64,000 nt of DNA from Bacteroidetes bacterium HGW-Bacteroidetes-8 (GTDB lineage: Bacteria > Bacteroidota > Bacteroidia > Bacteroidales > UBA932), in the NCBI GenBank assembly GCA_002840895.1, contig PHCZ01000006.1, positions 238,938 through 302,937 of the forward strand. The letters run 5' to 3'. How positions within the stretch are numbered: the first letter of the stretch is position 1; the number at the start of each line of letters is the position of its first letter. This document shows positions 59,382 through 64,000 of this stretch, piece by piece. The translations under genes and the position numbers were made by a program. The notes beneath the pieces were generated by a model, which was given only the letters and a program-made list of their open reading frames with translations, was not told the DNA's origin and did not search any database.

Positions 59382-61082
59382 ATGAAGATTAACTTTATTA
59401 CTATTTTAATAATTATGCTGTTTGTGGGAAGCCCTGCGATTACATCGTCGAATCTTAGGAGCATAGATACTGAAAATGGAGATGTACCGGTTCGAAATTT
59501 GGAAATTAAAGGGTTCCCCCAAGGTGCACAAGTAGTAGCGCTTGGAAATCTCTGCGGAAATACAAAAGATGAGCTGATACTTGGATGCGACTCAACACTG
59601 TATATCTGCACAATAATCAGGGATTCCGCTCTAGTCCTTTTTTCTCATAGTTTTGATAAGCCTGTACTCAAACTCTGCGCAGGAGATGCTAATAATGATG
59701 GGAAAAATGATCTGGTTCTGATAACAGGGTATACTCAATATAAAGATTCTGAGGTTAATGTATATATTGTAAAATATTCCAATGAAGTATCAGGGGTTAA
59801 TGGAGGTAAATGGAGTGTTTCTGAGATCTACACAAAGGAATCTGAACGACCGCAACCTCTTTATCTGGAGATTGCCGACATAGACAATGATTCTAAAAAT
59901 GAAGTTATTGCATCTTATTATGAATCTAAGTATATGGTTGAGACAGTTCTGATATCTTATTCATCAGGAAACTGGAGCAACAAAATTTTTCTTACCGAAA
60001 GAATGTCTACTGCATTTGATATAGGAAAATTCGATGAGAAGAATCTGTTTTTTGTTGGAAGAGTTTATGGGGACTCTATTGGTGACGAAGGGGATGCCTA
60101 TATCCTTGATGGCAAAGTAAAAACCGAGCTTAGTGTAAGAAGAGGTGTAAAATCCGCAATCAAAGTCGGTGATGGTGACAACAATGGAAAGAATGAAATT
60201 TATATAGGTGATGGTTGGCATCAAAATTACGGTAAAATTGCAAGGGGAAGGTTGGCTGTAATAAGAGAGGGTTTTACATACAAATTGATAGAAGATGTTA
60301 AAGGACAATCCAATATCGATCAGATAGAGATTGCTGACATAGACTGTGACGGGAAAAACGAAGTGCTTACCTCAGGAAGCAGGTTTTTCAGGATTTATAG
60401 TTATGCTGTTAATGGTGATTCTGTCGGACAATGGGGGGTATTCAAAGACCCTGTTTACAGTTCAGACACACTACTCAAACCGGATCAGTTTGCAATAGGC
60501 CACATAAATGAAGATAAAATACCTGATTTGGTTTTCGCAGGGAAACTCAACAGGCGCGACAGGGGTGTCCGTGTCTTTAATCTTAAAAGCCTCACATACA
60601 GCGATAGGCTAGATAAAGAGGTTGTCACAAAGGTTGTAAGTCCCGATTCTCTAATAAACAAAACCGCCCCTGAGTTGATAATGAACCGTTGGTGCAACGG
60701 GGTATTTCCCGGAATCAGAAAATCACCCGGTAAAGTGATTGTACTTGATTTCTGGGCAACCTGGTGCCAACCCTGCAAGAGGATGTTCCCCGCACTGAAA
60801 GAGCTTCAGGAGAAATACCGTAATAGAGGTCTGATTATTGCCGGAGTTACAAAGGTTGATGCAACCCAGAGTGTTGCTGCTATTGAGAAATATGTGAAAG
60901 AGGAGGATTTCAACTACCTGATGGGAATCTCAGAGGAGACCTTTAATGATCTGGCCTACGGTGTTGGAGCAATTCCGCATATGGTACTGATTGACAAAAA
61001 AGGAGTTGTAAGAAAATACATCGTGGGAGTTCACGATTCCAAAGATCTGGAAAAAGAGATATTGAAGCTGATAGAGGAGTAG
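59382..61082 (+). CDS. FG-GAP/VCBS-like repeat protein fused to a C-terminal thioredoxin domain
   Basis: DANNDGKNDLVLITG, DIDNDSKNEV, DGDNNGKNEIYIGDG, DIDCDGKNEV repeats; VIVLDFWATWCQPCKRMFPALKELQEKY. Confidence 0.88.
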   Translation: MKINFITILIIMLFVGSPAITSSNLRSIDTENGDVPVRNLEIKGFPQGAQVVALGNLCGNTKDELILGCDSTLYICTIIRDSALVLFSHSFDKPVLKLCAGDANNDGKNDLVLITGYTQYKDSEVNVYIVKYSNEVSGVNGGKWSVSEIYTKESERPQPLYLEIADIDNDSKNEVIASYYESKYMVETVLISYSSGNWSNKIFLTERMSTAFDIGKFDEKNLFFVGRVYGDSIGDEGDAYILDGKVKTELSVRRGVKSAIKVGDGDNNGKNEIYIGDGWHQNYGKIARGRLAVIREGFTYKLIEDVKGQSNIDQIEIADIDCDGKNEVLTSGSRFFRIYSYAVNGDSVGQWGVFKDPVYSSDTLLKPDQFAIGHINEDKIPDLVFAGKLNRRDRGVRVFNLKSLTYSDRLDKEVVTKVVSPDSLINKTAPELIMNRWCNGVFPGIRKSPGKVIVLDFWATWCQPCKRMFPALKELQEKYRNRGLIIAGVTKVDATQSVAAIEKYVKEEDFNYLMGISEETFNDLAYGVGAIPHMVLIDKKGVVRKYIVGVHDSKDLEKEILKLIEE

Positions 61083-61150
61083 TTCTTAAAAAAAGTAATT
61101 GCCTGTCTTTCAATCTTATTCATAAGGAACTAATTAGAAGGTGGATTTCA

Positions 61151-61177
61151 AAAAGAGAGAGTTTCCACTTCTCTTTT
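61151..61177. terminator. Hairpin AAAAGAGA...TCTCTTTT after the thioredoxin gene
   Basis: 8-bp perfect arms, T-rich right arm. Confidence 0.5.
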
Positions 61178-61526
61178 ATATAGATTTTGTAAAAGGTCTT
61201 GAGGGGATGAATAAAATGATAAGCCAAGGCACCGGACTTACACCGTAGCAAGTACACGCTATGGTAAAAAGTATTAAAGAGGGATACAATAAGATCAACA
61301 GTAAAAAGTAGCTCTGAGTTTCAACAGGAGGCATAATGACGAAATACAACTTGAACGAGAATTTTCGTCATTAGCTTATTGCAAATTCTGACAAACCTGT
61401 AAAATTCTATAACCTGATTGTGATTATTTTTGTCGGTTACAGAGGATAATTATTTGGAAAGCTTGATAGTATTAGAAAATATTAGTAAAAATGGATTGAT
61501 TATAAACTTTTTATTATTTTTGCAAC

Positions 61527-61597
61527 GGAGAGATGCACCTTCGGGTCATCACTCCCTGCAACAGGAGTAGGCATTAAGTTTACTCCTGTTTTATTAC
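61527..61597 (+). ncRNA. Candidate structured small RNA: UUCG-capped hairpin followed by intrinsic terminator
   Basis: GGAG-a-GATG-c-ACC-TTCG-GGT-CATC-a-CTCC (61527-61555), then AACAGGAGTA...TACTCCTGTT (61560-61590) with T-rich tail; TATTTTTG at 61515-61522 just upstream. Confidence 0.6.
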
Positions 61598-61635
61598 CGA
61601 ATCACAGTCGTTATTCAATTTCTATTATAAGATTA

Positions 61636-62013
61636 CTAATCTATTACTTTGCCGAGTTTATATCTTATTTCTGCAGCAACATATTCGAACCCCTCGTACT
61701 CATAGACAATATCGTCTCCTTGTTCATCAGTGAGGATAATAATATCTTCGCCAAGTACTTCAACTAACATTGAGGGTCGCTTACCTTTATACTCACCAGT
61801 CAGGAATCGTATCTGATCATACTTTATAGGCACACATTCCACATCTGTAGCATCTGCGGGAACTTCTTTTATTTTCATTTTTTCCCCATTTACCTGGTAT
61901 TCAATGTATTTGCCTGATGTATTGGCTCGGATTTCCCGAACTTCTTCTTTTTTATTCCCTGATTTTATTTCATCAAAGAATGTTTGTTTAATTGATAATG
62001 TAAGTGTCTTCAT
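61636..62013 (-). CDS. ASCH-domain-like protein
   Basis: MKTLTLSIKQTFFDEIKSGNKKEEVREI matches the N-terminal pattern of ASCH proteins. Confidence 0.65.
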   Translation of the reverse strand: MKTLTLSIKQTFFDEIKSGNKKEEVREIRANTSGKYIEYQVNGEKMKIKEVPADATDVECVPIKYDQIRFLTGEYKGKRPSMLVEVLGEDIIILTDEQGDDIVYEYEGFEYVAAEIRYKLGKVID

Positions 62014-62128
62014 ATAATGTATTGTAACTTTTCATTCCAAAAAAGGGGATAATGTACTGGCTTAAAAGACTATTCAGATGTAAATATAAAAATTTTTCGT
62101 CTTAATCACGCACCCGTGCGGGGTGTTA

Positions 62129-62147
62129 GTCCAGACACTGTCTGGAC
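62129..62147. repeat. Perfect palindrome GTCCAGACA-C-TGTCTGGAC
   Basis: 9-bp exact arms, 1-nt centre. Confidence 0.8.
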
Positions 62148-62532
62148 AATGGGATTCTCTTTAATGCTTCAGTCCACGCATCCGCGCGGCATGCTCAAGT
62201 ATCCTCCACTTATATAGCTGTAACGCTCATAGAATCAAATTTGAATTGTTGTTTTCCTGGAAAATATTTAAAAGTTGAATTTACTATTTGAATTCAGGGG
62301 TGTAAACAAATTAATTGACATAAATTGTCAAAATATCACAGTAATCTTGCAGGAACCTTGCAGGAACCCAATACCAGCAATGGAAAGCAGAAATGTGAAT
62401 AATATTTAATATATTTTGTTGACTGTTAAGGGTTTTTGTTATATCTTTAAAAAACAAAAAAAATGTCAAAATCAATTACCCGATTCTAAACATCCAAATT
62501 TATATTTTTAACTATTCAAACATATATATAAT

Positions 62533-63189
62533 ATGAGAATTCATTTAAAAATTAAAACAGCAAATACACTAATCCCATTTAACCACCAGCATTTGCTTAC
62601 TGGAACAATTCATAAATGGTTGGGTTGGAACAATGAACACGGAAATCTTTCACTGTATTCGTTTTCTCAACTTTCTGGTTGCTCAGTTACTGACAATGGA
62701 TTTACGTTTAAATCTGCAACATCTATGTTTTTCAGTTCTCACGACTCTATTTTAATAAAGACAATGATATCAGGAATTCAGAAAGATGCAGATATGTTTA
62801 ATGGTCTTACAGTAACAGATATAATTATGCAAGATGACCCCGATATGACATCCCGTAATCTATTTTATGTAGCCAGCCCAATCTTTATTAAAAGAAGAGT
62901 GGGAGAAAGGGATGATCATATAATATACAATGACTCTCGAGCAAATGGGTGCTTAAAAGAGACTCTTATATCCAAAATGGAAAAAATAGGACTGAATGAC
63001 GAATCATTAGTTATTATGTTTGATGACAAATATCCTAAAGCAGGAACTAAAATGATTGCCTATAAAGAAGTCGAAAACAGATGTAGCTGGTGTCCGGTTA
63101 TTATCGAAGGCAAGCCAGAAACAAAACTGTTTGCCTGGAATGTAGGACTTGGAAATTCAACAGGAATAGGATTTGGATCAATTAAATAA
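62533..63189 (+). CDS. cas6: CRISPR-associated endoribonuclease Cas6
   Basis: RAMP-type protein ending NVGLGNSTGIGFGSIK (Cas6 glycine-rich C-terminus); FYVASPIFIKRR; followed by cas5 and cas3. Confidence 0.85.
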   Translation: MRIHLKIKTANTLIPFNHQHLLTGTIHKWLGWNNEHGNLSLYSFSQLSGCSVTDNGFTFKSATSMFFSSHDSILIKTMISGIQKDADMFNGLTVTDIIMQDDPDMTSRNLFYVASPIFIKRRVGERDDHIIYNDSRANGCLKETLISKMEKIGLNDESLVIMFDDKYPKAGTKMIAYKEVENRCSWCPVIIEGKPETKLFAWNVGLGNSTGIGFGSIK

Positions 63190-63195
63190 AATAGT

Positions 63196-63741
63196 ATGTA
63201 TTACATCGTAAAATTTTCTGGTCCTTTTGGGTTTATCAAGCCTTGGACCGCAGTGAGAGACGGAAAAACATTTAGCCAGCAATTTCTTACACCATCCATA
63301 GTTGAAGGAATAAGACAAAAATTGGAAGTCAGTTCCATTGTAAGGCATAAACTAAGATACAAATCAATCAGCATTCAACAAGAGCAAACCCAAACTAGAG
63401 GTTGGGCAAAGCAATCGCAATTAAAAATGATGGTTCGTAATCAATCTATCCTTGAGCGTGGTGTGATGATAAACCCGATTCTTTACTTGGCATTCGAGAA
63501 AGAAGAAGATGCTCATATTAGCGTAAAACAACACATTTGCCTATGTCGAAATGAAGACATACTCTTCCCCGATTCTGAGATTATTCAAATGGAAGAAGCT
63601 GCATTTGAAAATCTAACAGGATTTGAATTAAGGTTTGGACAAACTGAAAAGTCCTTTTTGGTAGGTTTTAACCGATTCAATGAGGCTAAACCAATGTATG
63701 GATGGTTAGAAATTTCGGGTAACCCGGTTAGTGGAATGTAA
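63196..63741 (+). CDS. cas5: CRISPR-associated protein Cas5
   Basis: N-terminal YYIVKFSGPFGFIKPWTAVRD...TFSQQFLTPSIVEGI resembles Cas5; between cas6 and cas3 HD. Confidence 0.75.
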   Translation: MYYIVKFSGPFGFIKPWTAVRDGKTFSQQFLTPSIVEGIRQKLEVSSIVRHKLRYKSISIQQEQTQTRGWAKQSQLKMMVRNQSILERGVMINPILYLAFEKEEDAHISVKQHICLCRNEDILFPDSEIIQMEEAAFENLTGFELRFGQTEKSFLVGFNRFNEAKPMYGWLEISGNPVSGM

Positions 63742-64000
63742 TGAAAAACCTTAACCACATATTAGCGAAAGGAGAAGAACACGGCCAAGTCACATTGGTC
63801 CAACATTTAACGGAAGTCTCTTTACTTGCCGAAAAAGTTGCACAATATCTTGGGTTAGATACATCGATAGCTAGAAAAGGAGCTATTCTTCACGACATTG
63901 GCAAAACGAGTTCTCTTTTTCAAAAAACATTGACAAAGAGCTTTCAACGACCTCCCGGATTTTTATTTCGACACGAACTGGCTTCATTGTTTTTTATTTC
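63741..64000 (+). CDS. cas3: Cas3 HD-nuclease N-terminus, truncated by window end
   Basis: ATG at 63741 overlaps the cas5 stop (TAATG); HGQ...HLTEVSLLAEKVAQYLGL...GAILHDIGKTSSLFQK...RHELASL HD signature. Confidence 0.85.
   Translation, partial: MKNLNHILAKGEEHGQVTLVQHLTEVSLLAEKVAQYLGLDTSIARKGAILHDIGKTSSLFQKTLTKSFQRPPGFLFRHELASLFFI

Noticed and set aside
1-64000. tRNA and rRNA genes
   Set aside because: No convincing cloverleaf or rRNA-like sequence noticed on reading; a tRNAscan-SE/Infernal run would be needed to be certain.

Overview
Bacteroidetes-type chromosomal window (SusC/SusD pairs, ECF sigma/FecR pairs, TAnnTTTG-like promoters). Blocks: (i) 1-14 kb and 33.8-40 kb, mixed housekeeping genes (metallophosphoesterase/PQQ-like protein, prmC, trpB2, EamA transporter, radA, serine hydrolase, AbgT transporter, C26 amidotransferase, cutC, transglutaminase-like protein). 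Five of these proteins carry in-frame short tandem repeats of 12, 15, 18, 21, 24, 27 or 45 bp. (ii) 14-33.8 kb, a polysaccharide utilisation locus predicted to act on a GlcNAc/uronate polymer (SusCD, fasciclin lipoprotein, heparinase II/III-like, two GH20-like proteins, nagA, nagB, sugar MFS, SGNH/SASA-type esterase, kdgK, mannonate-oxidoreductase-like SDR, uxuA, XylR-like AraC regulator). (iii) 40.2-61.1 kb, two FecR/STN-SusC/SusD/thioredoxin loci separated by a decayed thioredoxin fragment and an apparent AbiEi-like/Fic fusion with six operator-like repeats. (iv) 61.5-64 kb, a structured-RNA candidate, an ASCH-like protein, and the start of a type I CRISPR-cas operon (cas6, cas5, cas3 HD start). 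The most interesting non-coding signals are a trp attenuator (WWW leader peptide) upstream of an orphan trpB2, four ~110-125 bp palindromic elements (terminal inverted repeats, most with a central hairpin) sitting at gene 3' ends where three supply or overlap a stop codon, and the codon-phased repeat expansions. All family calls are from reading translated sequence; no database search was run.
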